NCBI GenBank assembly: GCA_050186725.1
Contig: JBFWYG010000007.1
Coordinates: 1 to 64,000 of the forward strand
Direction of reading: 5' to 3'
DNA: 64,000 bases
Source: JADJYF01 sp050186725
GTDB lineage: Bacteria > Pseudomonadota > Gammaproteobacteria > Ga0077536
Numbering within the stretch: position 1 is the stretch's first letter; every line of letters starts with the position of its first letter. Both the position numbers and the translations under genes were made by a program. The notes beneath the pieces were generated by a model that saw only the letters and a list, made by a program, of their open reading frames with translations, had not been told where the DNA came from and did not search any database. Below are positions 16,972 to 25,660 of this stretch, one piece after another.

Positions 16972-18198
16972 GTGAGCGAGCCCGCGCCCATCGTCGTCGT
17001 CGGCGCCGGCCAGGCCGGCCAGCAGCTGTGCGACTCGCTGCGGCGTGGTGGCTACGAAGGTCGCCTCGTGCTGGTGGGTGATGAGCCGGTGCTGCCTTAC
17101 CAGCGGCCGCCGCTGTCGAAGAAGTTCCTGACCGGCGCGCTGGAAGCCGAGCGGCTGCTGCTGCGACCGGCGAGCTTCTACGAGAAGGCCAACGTTGAGC
17201 TGCGCCTCGCGCGACGCGTGACGGTCATCGATCGCGCGGCGCGCACGCTTCGCCTGGACGATGGCGAGGTGCTGGCCTGGTCCGGCCTCGCGCTCACCAC
17301 CGGCACACGCATCCGGCCATTGACCGTGCCCGGCGCGGCCGAGGCCGACGTGCACTACGTGCGCAGCCTGGCCGACGGCGAAGCGCTCAAGGCGCGTCTC
17401 GCCACGGCCGAGCGCCTCGCGGTGATCGGCGGTGGCTTCATCGGACTCGAGGTCGCGGCCATCGCGCGCGAACTCGGCAAGCAGGTGGTGCTGATCGAAG
17501 CGGCCGAGCGCCTGATGGCGCGCGCCGTGGCGCCGCTGGTGTCGGCGTTCTACGCCGACCTGCATCGCGCCCACGGCGTGGAAGTGATGCTCGGTACAGG
17601 TATCGAGGCTATACGTGGCGCCGAGGGTCGGCAGGTCGTCATCACCACCGACGGCCGCGAGCACGCGGTCGATCTCGTCGTCGCCGGCATCGGCGTGGTG
17701 CCGAACAGCGAACTCGCCGAGGCGGCGGGGCTCGCCTGCCACAACGGCATCGTGGTCGACGTGCATGCGCGTACCAGCGATCCGGCCATCGTCGCCGCCG
17801 GCGACTGCACCTGGCACATGAACGGTTTCCTCGAACGCGACATCCGCCTGGAATCGGTGCAGAACGCGGTCGACCAGGCAAAGGTCGCCGCAGCCAGCCT
17901 GCTCGGTCGCGACGAGCCGTACCGGCAGGTGCCGTGGTTCTGGTCCGACCAGTACGACGTCAAGCTGCAGATCGCCGGCATCGGCGTGCCGCACGATGAA
18001 GCCGTGCTGCGTGGCGACCCGGTCAGCCGGCAGTTCTCGGTGTATTACTTCCGCGCGGGCGCGCTGGTCGGTGTCGATTCGATGAATCGTCCGGCAGAGC
18101 ACATGGCCGCACGCAAGCTGCTCGGGCAGGGCGTCGCGCTCAGCCCGGCCCAGGCCGCCGATCCGGCGGTCGATCTGATGCAAATCGCGCGCGGCTGA
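16972..18198 (+). CDS. NAD(P)H-dependent ferredoxin reductase (putidaredoxin/rhodocoxin reductase type)
   Basis: A 408-residue two-dinucleotide-fold flavoprotein. FAD motif VVVGAGQAGQQ near residue 7, LPYQRPPLSKKFLTG near 42, NAD motif VIGGGFIGLEVAA near 151, and FAD-binding IVAAGDCTWHMN near 273 are visible, with the LQIAGIGVP segment of the C-terminal domain. It transfers electrons from NADH to small [2Fe-2S] ferredoxins. GTG at 16972 starts two bases after the ferredoxin stop. It sits between two ferredoxin genes and could serve both. Confidence 0.94.
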   Translation: MSEPAPIVVVGAGQAGQQLCDSLRRGGYEGRLVLVGDEPVLPYQRPPLSKKFLTGALEAERLLLRPASFYEKANVELRLARRVTVIDRAARTLRLDDGEVLAWSGLALTTGTRIRPLTVPGAAEADVHYVRSLADGEALKARLATAERLAVIGGGFIGLEVAAIARELGKQVVLIEAAERLMARAVAPLVSAFYADLHRAHGVEVMLGTGIEAIRGAEGRQVVITTDGREHAVDLVVAGIGVVPNSELAEAAGLACHNGIVVDVHARTSDPAIVAAGDCTWHMNGFLERDIRLESVQNAVDQAKVAAASLLGRDEPYRQVPWFWSDQYDVKLQIAGIGVPHDEAVLRGDPVSRQFSVYYFRAGALVGVDSMNRPAEHMAARKLLGQGVALSPAQAADPAVDLMQIARG

Positions 18199-18234
18199 CG
18201 CGCTGGAACAGGATTGAAGGGGAGTCACGGGTCA

Positions 18235-18555
18235 ATGCCAAGAATCGTCTACATCGACGTCAACGGTGAGCGTCACGAATGCAACGTCGCCAGCGGCGTA
18301 TCCCTGATGGAGGGCGCAATCCAGAACGGCATTGCCGGCATCCTCGCCATCTGCGGCGGCAGCTGCGCCTGCAGCACCTGCCACGCGTACATCGACCCGG
18401 CGTGGACGGACAAGGTCGGGCCGGCGAGCCCGATCGAGGAGTCGACCCTCGAGCTCGCCTACGACCGCAAGCCGAACAGCCGGCTGACCTGCCAGGTGCA
18501 GGTCAGCGACGCGCTCGACGGGCTGGTCGTGCACGTCGCCCAGAACGACGCCTGA
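18235..18555 (+). CDS. [2Fe-2S] ferredoxin, adrenodoxin/P450 type, copy 2
   Basis: A 106-residue ferredoxin with ligands Cys40, Cys46, Cys49 (CGGSCACSTC) and Cys86. It is clearly related to copy 1 (shared MEGAIQN/MEAAVQN, PNSRLTCQ/PNSRLSCQ and LDGLVV), but differs in the 50-75 region that contacts partners. The ATG at 18235 has AAGGGGAG ten bases ahead; a TTG at 18214 would add seven residues. Two ferredoxins with one reductase suggest two terminal oxygenases. Confidence 0.94.
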   Translation: MPRIVYIDVNGERHECNVASGVSLMEGAIQNGIAGILAICGGSCACSTCHAYIDPAWTDKVGPASPIEESTLELAYDRKPNSRLTCQVQVSDALDGLVVHVAQNDA

Positions 18556-18580
18556 CGGCGCGCCGCGGCGGGTCGACGGG

Positions 18581-19222
18581 ATGCGCGAGCTGCACGACTT
18601 CTTCCGCTCCAGTTCGGCGCATCGCGTGCGCATCGCGCTGGCCTTCAAGGGCCTCGACTGGCGCGCGGTGCCGGTCCAGCTGCAGCAGGGCGAGCAGCTC
18701 GAGGCCGACTACCGCGCGCTGAATCCACAGGGCCTGGTGCCGGTCTACAGCGAAGGCGAACTGATCCTGAGCCAGTCGCTGGCGATCATCGAATACCTGG
18801 ACGAGACCCACCCGACGCCGCCGCTCCTGCCGGCGGAGCCGGTGGCGCGCGCCCGCGCCCGGCAGTTCGCGCAGATCATCAGCACCGACGTGCAGCCGCT
18901 CACCGGGCTTCGCGTAATGGGCTACCTGCGCGACGAGTTCAAGGTCGACGCGGTGGCGCGTCGACGCTGGCTCGCGCACTGGCTGATGGAAGGCTTCGAT
19001 GCGCTCGAGCTGTGGCTCGCCGCGCAGGAGCGCCCCGGGCGCTTCTGCGTCGGCGACCAGCCGAGCGTGGCGGATCTGTGCCTGGTGCCGGCGCTCGAAG
19101 TGGCGCGACGCAGCGGCGTGGACATCGAGGACTTTCCGCGCCTCGCCACCATCGAGGAGACGTGCATGCGCCTGCCGGCCTTCCAGCAGGCGCGTCCGGT
19201 CGCACCCGCGGCCAAGGGCTGA
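18581..19222 (+). CDS. Zeta-class glutathione S-transferase / maleylacetoacetate isomerase-like
   Basis: A 213-residue GST. The N-terminal thioredoxin-fold domain has RSSSAHRVRIAL (residues 9-20), matching the zeta-class SSCxxRVRIAL active site, then NPQGLVPVYSEGELILSQSLAIIEYLDE. The C-terminal helical domain follows. Zeta GSTs isomerise maleylacetoacetate or maleylpyruvate, that is, ring-cleavage products with a cis double bond. Its place next to a NicX-like dioxygenase supports action on a ring-opening product rather than tyrosine catabolism; no fumarylacetoacetase or HGD gene is nearby. Confidence 0.88.
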   Translation: MRELHDFFRSSSAHRVRIALAFKGLDWRAVPVQLQQGEQLEADYRALNPQGLVPVYSEGELILSQSLAIIEYLDETHPTPPLLPAEPVARARARQFAQIISTDVQPLTGLRVMGYLRDEFKVDAVARRRWLAHWLMEGFDALELWLAAQERPGRFCVGDQPSVADLCLVPALEVARRSGVDIEDFPRLATIEETCMRLPAFQQARPVAPAAKG

Positions 19223-19256
19223 ACAGGGCGCGCGCAGCGCCCGGGAGTAGAGCGCA

Positions 19257-20297
19257 ATGCTGAACGATCGCATCGAAGGGCGCTGGCTGGACGCGTTCCG
19301 CCGCGTGTTCGAACTGTGCAAGGCCGCGCGCGGCGAACAGGTCGCGCTGCTGTGCGAGACCCAGTCGCGGACGGTCAATGTCGATCTCGCGCGCCTCGCG
19401 CTCGAGCAGATGGGCATTCAGCCCGTGACCGTGATGGTGCCGACGCCGGCGCAGAGCGCGCCGGTGCCGGTGCGTTCCACCGGCGCGAGCCAGGCGCTGA
19501 ACGGCCAGACGGCCGCGGTGGCGGCGCTGAAGGCGAGCCAGCTCGTGGTCGATCTGACCGTCGAGGGCCTGCTGCACGCGCGCGAACTGCCGGAGATCCT
19601 TGGCGGCGGCGCGCGCGTGATGATGATCTCCAACGAGCACCCCGACGCGCTCGAGCGCCTGGTGCCGACGCCGGAGGACGAGGCGGTGGCCAAGACCGCG
19701 ATCAAGGCCTGCCGCGCCGCGCAAGCCATGCACGTGACCTCGGCGGCCGGCACCGATCTCCGCATCAGCCTCGCCGACGCGGTCAGCGTCGGCGTGTGGG
19801 GCTGGGCGGACAAGCCCGGCATGGTGTCCCACTGGCCGGGTGGCATCGTGGTCAACTTCCCCAAGCCCGGTTCGGTCAACGGCCGCCTGGTGATGGACGC
19901 CGGTGACATCAACCTCACCTTCAAGCGCTACCTCGCGAGCCCGGTGACCTTGAACATCGAGGACGACTTCGTGACGTCCATCGAGGGTAGCGGCACCGAC
20001 GCCGAACTCATGCGCCGCTACTGGGCGGCGTGGGGCGACCGCGAGGCCTACGGCGTCAGCCACGTCGGCTGGGGCCTGAACGAACGCGCGCGCTACGAGG
20101 CGCTCGCGATGTACGACCTGCGCGACACCAACGGTACGGAGCTGCGCGCCTACGGCGGCAACTTCCTGTACTCGACCGGCGCGAACGAGACCGCCGGGCG
20201 TTACACCGAGGGCCATTTCGATCTGCCGGTGCGCAACTGCACCGTCACCCTCGACGGTCGCGCGGTGGTGGAGAACGGCCGCCTGGTGAAGGGCTGA
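19257..20297 (+). CDS. NicX-like (2,5-dihydroxypyridine 5,6-dioxygenase family) non-heme iron protein
   Basis: A 346-residue protein of the M29-peptidase-like fold that includes NicX of Pseudomonas putida. Segments YGVSHVGWGLNERARYEA, RAYGGNFLYSTGANET and HFDLPVRNCTV correspond closely to NicX. Its three iron ligands (His265, His318, Asp320) appear here as His269, His320 and Asp322, with nearly identical spacing. A ring-cleaving dioxygenase is therefore favoured over a peptidase. No other nicotinate or pyridine genes are seen; the neighbours are a GST, an acyl-CoA dehydrogenase and a CoA ligase. The substrate is open. GGGAG precedes the ATG. Confidence 0.82.
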   Translation: MLNDRIEGRWLDAFRRVFELCKAARGEQVALLCETQSRTVNVDLARLALEQMGIQPVTVMVPTPAQSAPVPVRSTGASQALNGQTAAVAALKASQLVVDLTVEGLLHARELPEILGGGARVMMISNEHPDALERLVPTPEDEAVAKTAIKACRAAQAMHVTSAAGTDLRISLADAVSVGVWGWADKPGMVSHWPGGIVVNFPKPGSVNGRLVMDAGDINLTFKRYLASPVTLNIEDDFVTSIEGSGTDAELMRRYWAAWGDREAYGVSHVGWGLNERARYEALAMYDLRDTNGTELRAYGGNFLYSTGANETAGRYTEGHFDLPVRNCTVTLDGRAVVENGRLVKG

Positions 20298-20303
20298 GGC
20301 GCG

Positions 20304-21548
20304 ATGCTGGAAGACGCGCCGATCTTCGACCCCGAGGCTTTTCGACTCAGCGTCCAGGAGGCCGAACTCACCACCCTGGCGCGGCGCCTCGGCCAGAATC
20401 GCTTCGCCGCGCGCGCCGCGACCTTCGATCGCGAAGCGCGCTTTCCCACCGAGAACTACCTCGACCTGCGCGAGGCCGGCCTGCTCGGCATCTGCGTGCC
20501 GCGCGAGCATGGCGGTCTCGGCGCCGACTACCGCGCCTACTGCCTGACCGCGGCCGAGATCGGCCGCTACTGCGGCGCGACGGCGCTGACCTGGAACATG
20601 CACGTGTGCTCGTGCCTGTGGAGCGGGCCCCTGTCGGACGCGATGGACATGGATGCCGACACGCGCCGCGAGCACGAGCGACGCCGTGCGCTCCATTACG
20701 CGCGCATCGTGCAGGACGGCGCCGTCTACGCGCAGCCCTTTTCCGAGGGCGGCAGCGCGGCCGCCGGCGCCGTACCCTTCGCCACCACCGCGCGCAGGGA
20801 AGGCGAGGGCTGGCGGCTCAAGGGCCGCAAGATCTTTGCCTCGCTGTCCGGCGCGGCCGACTACTACGGCATCCTGTGCACCGAGGCGCGCGACGAGGGC
20901 GGGCTCTCCCGCCGTCACACCATGTACATGGCGGTGCCAGCCAGGGCGCCGGGTGTGAGCGTGACCGGTGAGTGGGATCCGCTCGGCATGCGCGGCACCG
21001 TGTCGCGCACGCTCTTGCTCGACGACGTCTACATCGACGCCGATGCCGCGCTGATGCCGCCCGGCGTGTACTACCAGGCGGCCATCCGCAATCCGCACAT
21101 GTTCATGACGCTGACGCCGACCTACATCGGCATTGCGCAAGCCGCCGTCGATTTCACCGTGCGCTACCTGCGCGGCGAAGTGCCGGGCATGGGGCCCGAG
21201 AAGCGCCGCGGCGCGCCTTCCAAGCAGCACAACGTCGCCGAGATGCAGATCCGTCTCGAGCAGACCAAAGCCTTGTGGTTCCAGGCGATCAGCGAGGCGC
21301 GGGTGGATCCCACGCGCGAGCAGGTGCTGCGCGCCTACGCGGCGCAGTTCAGCGCCATGGAAAACGCCAACGAACTCTGCCAGCTCGCGATCCGCACCTG
21401 CGGCGGCCAGTCGATGCTGAAGTCCCTGCCGCTCGAGCGCCTGTATCGCGACAGCCGCTGCGGTTCGCTGATGCTGCCCTGGAGCGCCGATCTGTGCATG
21501 GAGCGCATCGGGCGCGAGGCCCTGTACCTGCCTGGCGAGAGCGATTAG
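20304..21548 (+). CDS. Acyl-CoA dehydrogenase family protein, divergent
   Basis: A 414-residue member of the acyl-CoA dehydrogenase superfamily. VPREHGGLGADYRAY (near 63), YAQPFSEGGSAAAG in place of the usual GLTEP loop, KGRKIFASLSGAADYYGIL, WDPLGMRGTVS and the C-terminal RDSRCGSLMLPWSADLC can be seen. I could not find an obvious catalytic glutamate at either usual position, so it may be a flavin-dependent monooxygenase-like or specialised member. It starts 6 nt after the NicX-like gene and its stop overlaps the next start by one base, so the three act together. Confidence 0.87.
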   Translation: MLEDAPIFDPEAFRLSVQEAELTTLARRLGQNRFAARAATFDREARFPTENYLDLREAGLLGICVPREHGGLGADYRAYCLTAAEIGRYCGATALTWNMHVCSCLWSGPLSDAMDMDADTRREHERRRALHYARIVQDGAVYAQPFSEGGSAAAGAVPFATTARREGEGWRLKGRKIFASLSGAADYYGILCTEARDEGGLSRRHTMYMAVPARAPGVSVTGEWDPLGMRGTVSRTLLLDDVYIDADAALMPPGVYYQAAIRNPHMFMTLTPTYIGIAQAAVDFTVRYLRGEVPGMGPEKRRGAPSKQHNVAEMQIRLEQTKALWFQAISEARVDPTREQVLRAYAAQFSAMENANELCQLAIRTCGGQSMLKSLPLERLYRDSRCGSLMLPWSADLCMERIGREALYLPGESD

Positions 21549-23032
21549 TGCGGCCCTTCGCCGAGTGGCTGGAGTTCCACGCGGCGGCACGCCCCGAGCA
21601 CCCCGCGCTCGTCCACGAGGACGAGACGCTGGACTACGCGGCGCTCGCCGCGCGGGCCCGCCAGCTCGCACGCTGGCTGCGTGACGAGCGCGGCCTCGAA
21701 CCCGGCGCACGGGTCGCGTGGCTGGGCGCCAATGCGCCCGATCAGCTCGCGCTGGTGTTCGCCTGCGCTTATACCGGGCTCATCCTGCTGCCGCTCAACT
21801 GGCGCCTGAGCGACGCGGAGATCGGCGTCATCCTGGCCGATGCTGGCGTGGCGCTCGCGATCCTCGATGTGAGCACCGCCGAGCGCGCAGCGGCGCTGGC
21901 GGGTGTGCCGGTGGTACGTGCGCGCCATGGCGATGCGCCACGACTGCCTGAGCCGGCCGTGGTCGACTTCGGCGCCCCACGGCCGGACCCCTCGCGCGGC
22001 GTTCTGCTGGTCTACACCTCCGGCACCACCGGCAGTCCCAAGGGCGCGCTGCTGACCCAGGCCGCGCTCGCCAGCAACGCGGTCAACGCGGTTCACATGC
22101 ACGAACTGTCCGCCGCCGATCGCGTGCTGACCGTGCTGCCGATGTTTCACGTCGGCGGGCTCAACATCCAGACCCTGCCGGCCTTGTCCCAGGGCGCCAC
22201 GGTGCTGCTCGAAACGCGCTTCGATCCCGCGCGTACCCTGGCGCGCATCGCGCGCGAGCGACCGACGCTGACCGTGCAAGTGCCGGCGACGCTAGCCGCG
22301 CTCATCGCCCATCCGGACTGGGCGGCCACCGACCTCGACTGCCTGCGCGCCTGCGCCACCGGCTCGACCGACGTGCCGCTGCCCCTGATCGAGGCCCTGC
22401 ACGCGCGCGGCGTGCCAGTCATCCAGATCTACGGCGCGACCGAGACCGGCCCCGTCGCCATCTACCAGCGCATCGAGGAAGCCTTCAGCCACGCGGGTGG
22501 CATCGGGCGTTGCGGTCTCGAGACCGAGATACGGCTGGTGGACGAGCAGGGGAACGACGTGCCCGACGGCACACCGGGCGAAGTGCTGGTGCGCGGCGCG
22601 CACTGCGCGCTCGGCTACTGGAACGCCGCGCGCGGCGCGGTGGAAGCCTTCGCCGACGGCTGGTTCGCGAGCGGCGATGTCGCCGAGCGCGACGCCGACG
22701 GTTACTACTGGTTCAAGGATCGGCGCAAGCACGTGATCATCTCGGGCGGCGAGAACATCTATCCCGCCGAACTCGAACGTGTGCTGGCCGCGAGCGGGCG
22801 TCTGCGCGAGGCCGCGGTCGCCGCACGTCCCGACCCGCACTGGGGCCAGGTGCCGGTGGTGGTGGCTGTGCGCGGCGCGGAGCCGCTGGAGAGGGACGCG
22901 GTGCTGGCGCTGTTCGACGGGCGCATCGCCCGCTACAAGCACCCGAAGGACGTGGTGTTCGTGGACGCCCTGCCGCGCAACGCGATGGGCAAGGTGGAAG
23001 TGGTGAAGCTGCGCGAACTGGCGCGCGGGTGA
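21548..23032 (+). CDS. AMP-forming acyl-CoA synthetase
   Basis: A 494-residue ANL-superfamily ligase that activates a carboxylic acid to its CoA ester through an acyl-AMP. P-loop LVYTSGTTGSPKGALLT is at about 150-170, IQIYGATETGPVAIY near 295, FASGDVAERDADGYYWFKDR and PRNAMGKVEVVKLRE with the catalytic Lys near the C-terminus. The GTG start shares its G with the TAG stop of the previous gene, a tight coupling. The substrate cannot be told; medium-chain or aromatic acids are usual for this size. Confidence 0.93.
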   Translation: MRPFAEWLEFHAAARPEHPALVHEDETLDYAALAARARQLARWLRDERGLEPGARVAWLGANAPDQLALVFACAYTGLILLPLNWRLSDAEIGVILADAGVALAILDVSTAERAAALAGVPVVRARHGDAPRLPEPAVVDFGAPRPDPSRGVLLVYTSGTTGSPKGALLTQAALASNAVNAVHMHELSAADRVLTVLPMFHVGGLNIQTLPALSQGATVLLETRFDPARTLARIARERPTLTVQVPATLAALIAHPDWAATDLDCLRACATGSTDVPLPLIEALHARGVPVIQIYGATETGPVAIYQRIEEAFSHAGGIGRCGLETEIRLVDEQGNDVPDGTPGEVLVRGAHCALGYWNAARGAVEAFADGWFASGDVAERDADGYYWFKDRRKHVIISGGENIYPAELERVLAASGRLREAAVAARPDPHWGQVPVVVAVRGAEPLERDAVLALFDGRIARYKHPKDVVFVDALPRNAMGKVEVVKLRELARG

Positions 23033-23033
23033 A

Positions 23034-23065
23034 GCCCTCGGCGGCGCGGGCGCGCCGCCGAGGGC
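23034..23065. terminator. Strong hairpin terminator between convergent genes
   Basis: A perfect 14-bp stem (23034-23047 with 23052-23065) with a GGGC loop fills most of the 40 nt between the acyl-CoA synthetase stop and the TonB receptor stop. There is no T-run on either side. Its position between convergent genes supports bidirectional termination. Confidence 0.6.
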
Positions 23066-23072
23066 AGGCTCA

Positions 23073-25427
23073 TCAGAACGAGTAGCGGATGCTGCCGCCG
23101 ACCCAGCGCGGCAGGCCGTAGTACTGCTCGGTCATGCCGAGCACACCGCCGAGATCGAAGGTCTGCACCAGGTATTCCTCGTCGGCGATGTTGTTGACGA
23201 AGATCGCCGCCTCCCACTTGTCGTCCAGCGTCGCGTAGCTGAAGCGCGCGTTGCCGAGGATGTAGCCGTTCTCGGTGCTGGCCTCAGCCCGCGTCAGGCT
23301 GAAGTAGTGCTGTGAGCGGTAACGGAAGTCCGCCTGCCAGGCCAGCTTGCCGTTCTGGTAGGGCCAGGCGTAGCGCAGCATGCCGTTCAGGTTCCACTTC
23401 GGCGACTGCACCGGCTTGGTGTCCGCCGCGCCGAGCGCGCCCGGGCCGTCCAGGTCGACGTCCTTGATGGTCACGTCCAGGTAGGCCGCGCCGAGCAGGA
23501 GATCCAGCCCTTCCATCGGTGTCGTCTGGAACTCCATCTCGAAGCCGTGGCTGTTGGCGTCGGCGTTGGTGATGAAGGTCGTGAGGCCAACGATCTGGAA
23601 GGCCTGGTAGTCGTCATAGTCGTAGTAGAAGGCCGACGCGTTCAAACGCGCCTTGCCGTCGAACAGCTCCCACTTGAAGCCCGCTTCCCAGGCGTTCAGG
23701 GTCTCAGCCTTGAACTTCATGTTGCGGTCGGTGAGGGGAATAAAGCCAACCGGCGCAGGTGGAGGTGGATTGAATGAGAAAGCGTAGTCGGTAACGTCGA
23801 GCGGTGCGTTGAAGCCGCCGCCCTTCACGCCACGGTTCCAGCCGCCGTAGATCAGCCAGTCTTCGGTGGGCTTGAAATTCAACTGCGCCTTGCCCGACCA
23901 CAGGCTTTTATCGATATCGCCGGTGTAGACAGCCTGCTGCAACAAGACGTTGGGATTGCCGTTGCGCATGCGCGTGCCGGGCTGGTAGTCCACGAAGTTG
24001 GATTCGTACTGGTGATTCTTGTCTTCGTTGATGTAACGCACGCCGACGATTGCCGTCCACTTCTCCCATAAGTCATATTCGGTCTGGCCGAACAGGGACC
24101 AGCTGTCGGTATTGGTGCGGTAGGGATTGTCGATGCCGAGCGGAGTGCCATCACCCTCGGCCACTACTCCAAACGCCCCGGTCGGGTGATCGATGAGCGG
24201 TCCGCCCAGTTGCAGGAACCTGAGGATGCTGTCTCGACCCGCCCCAGTACCGTCCCAGATGCCGCTCATCAAAGGCTGCACCGCGCCGTTCGCATCGCGT
24301 ACTTTGATTTGGAGAAAGTAGAAACCGCCCACCCAGCGAAACTTCTCCGTTTCGCCGTTGAAGCGCAGTTCCTGCGAGAACTGCTCGGCGTCGGTGTTCA
24401 GGTAGAAGTTGAAGTCCTCGAAGGGCGAGGCATCCGAGTCTTCCAGGTAGTCGCGCTTGACCTCCTGGTAGTCGGTGATCGAGGTCAGCTTGAGGTTGTC
24501 ACGGATGTTCCACTTGAAAGTGCCCGTGAAGCCCAGGGTGTGCATGTCCTGGAACCCCTGGGTGTTGTAGTCGCCGGCGAAGTTGTCGTTGTCGCCGTCG
24601 CGGTAGCCGTTGAAGTTGGTGAGGTGGCGCGTGTAGACACCATTGCCCAAGGCATCGGGGCGGGTGGAAACGTTCTCCCAGAAGCCTGTGCGCACCTGCT
24701 GCAGCGAACCGCGTACGTTGATCAGCAGTTCGGTGTCGTCGGTCGGCAGGATCAGGAGCTGGCCGCGGCCCGAGTAGTCGTTGTTGTTGCCGATGTCCTC
24801 ATCGGTGAAACGATTGCGTACGTAGCCGTTGTCGTAATTGGTCGCCACCGACACACGCGCGCGGACCTTCTCGTGCACCGCGCCGCCGACCGCGCCCTGG
24901 AACTTGAACTGGTCGTAATAGCCGCCGGTGAGCTGCGCATAGCCGTCGAGCTCCTCGGTCGGCTTCTGCGTCACGTAGTGGGCCAGACCGCCGGTCGCGT
25001 TGCGGCCGTACAGCGTGCCCTGCGGGCCGCGCAGGATTTCCACACGTTCCATGTCGTAGAGCTGGAAGCCGGCGCTCGACATCTGCGACAGGTAGACCTC
25101 GTCGACGTAAACCGACACCGGGCTTTCCTGGTTGGTCACGAAGTCGTTCTGCGCAACGCCGCGAATGCCGATGGCGTAGTTCGACGGGCCGTTGGGCTGG
25201 ATGGTGCTTACGCCGGGCGCGAGGCCCGTGATGTCCTGGGCGTTGGTGTAGCCGAGCTGCTGGATCTGCTTGCCGGAGTAGGCGGACACCGCGATGCCCA
25301 CGTCCTGGATGCTCTGCTCGCGCTTCTGCGCGGTGACGACGACTTCTTCGAGCACCTCCGCCTGGGCGGCGGAAGTCGCGAGCGAAGCGATGGCCGCGGC
25401 GAGCGCGGTCTTGCGGAAACTGGCCAT
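23073..25427 (-). CDS. TonB-dependent outer-membrane receptor
   Basis: A 784-residue receptor that imports a large ligand across the outer membrane using TonB energy. A signal peptide MASFRKTALAAAIASLATSAAQA is followed by VLEEVVVTAQKREQSIQDV (TonB-box region), a plug domain with IRGVAQNDF and ILRGPQGTLYGRNATGG (near 115-130), and a beta-barrel ending in GGSIRYSF with a terminal phenylalanine. The ATG at 25427 has AGGGG nine bases ahead and begins a clean signal peptide; an upstream ATG at 25448 is less likely. Receptors of this kind in catabolic clusters often take up hydrophobic substrates rather than siderophores; the ligand here is unknown. Confidence 0.94.
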   Translation of the reverse strand: MASFRKTALAAAIASLATSAAQAEVLEEVVVTAQKREQSIQDVGIAVSAYSGKQIQQLGYTNAQDITGLAPGVSTIQPNGPSNYAIGIRGVAQNDFVTNQESPVSVYVDEVYLSQMSSAGFQLYDMERVEILRGPQGTLYGRNATGGLAHYVTQKPTEELDGYAQLTGGYYDQFKFQGAVGGAVHEKVRARVSVATNYDNGYVRNRFTDEDIGNNNDYSGRGQLLILPTDDTELLINVRGSLQQVRTGFWENVSTRPDALGNGVYTRHLTNFNGYRDGDNDNFAGDYNTQGFQDMHTLGFTGTFKWNIRDNLKLTSITDYQEVKRDYLEDSDASPFEDFNFYLNTDAEQFSQELRFNGETEKFRWVGGFYFLQIKVRDANGAVQPLMSGIWDGTGAGRDSILRFLQLGGPLIDHPTGAFGVVAEGDGTPLGIDNPYRTNTDSWSLFGQTEYDLWEKWTAIVGVRYINEDKNHQYESNFVDYQPGTRMRNGNPNVLLQQAVYTGDIDKSLWSGKAQLNFKPTEDWLIYGGWNRGVKGGGFNAPLDVTDYAFSFNPPPPAPVGFIPLTDRNMKFKAETLNAWEAGFKWELFDGKARLNASAFYYDYDDYQAFQIVGLTTFITNADANSHGFEMEFQTTPMEGLDLLLGAAYLDVTIKDVDLDGPGALGAADTKPVQSPKWNLNGMLRYAWPYQNGKLAWQADFRYRSQHYFSLTRAEASTENGYILGNARFSYATLDDKWEAAIFVNNIADEEYLVQTFDLGGVLGMTEQYYGLPRWVGGSIRYSF

Positions 25428-25535
25428 GATGGTCGAACCCCTATTCAAAAGCCTGGTGAGCCTCGGTTAGCCTGAATCCCTGGCCATCGCTGTGCACCGG
25501 TCTGCCTTCCCCCAACGCACGGGCACGTTTGAGGC

Positions 25536-25544
25536 AGTATAGCA
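25536..25544 (-). promoter_or_regulatory. Extended -10 promoter of the TonB receptor gene
   Basis: Reading leftward, TGC followed by TATACT forms an extended -10 element about 100 nt before the receptor ATG. The -35 is weak, as is common for extended -10 promoters. A TGTC-N9-GACA element at 25567-25583, in an AT-rich patch, lies upstream of it and could be an operator. Confidence 0.45.
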
Positions 25545-25566
25545 ACGGGCTGGGCGCAGGGTCGAA

Positions 25567-25583
25567 TGTCTATTTATCGGACA
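25567..25583. promoter_or_regulatory. Possible operator, TGTC-N9-GACA
   Basis: Short inverted arms (4 bp) surround an AT-rich centre between the divergent TonB receptor and flavin monooxygenase genes. A regulator binding here could control both. The arms are short, so chance occurrence is possible. Confidence 0.25.
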
Positions 25584-25660
25584 CTTATGGAAAAAAACTT
25601 GAGGGCGCGGCAGATGGCGTTGCGCGCGCGCCACGTAATCGGGCCGCATGCCGGTGCGAG

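Noticed and set aside
18939..21710. 923-codon minus-strand open frame over GST, NicX-like and dehydrogenase genes
   Set aside because: It lies antisense to three well-supported genes, has shadow composition and shows no recognisable domain.
24186..25475. 429-codon plus-strand frame opposite the TonB receptor
   Set aside because: It is the mirror of the receptor's codon pattern, with valine/glycine-rich low-complexity sequence and no family features.
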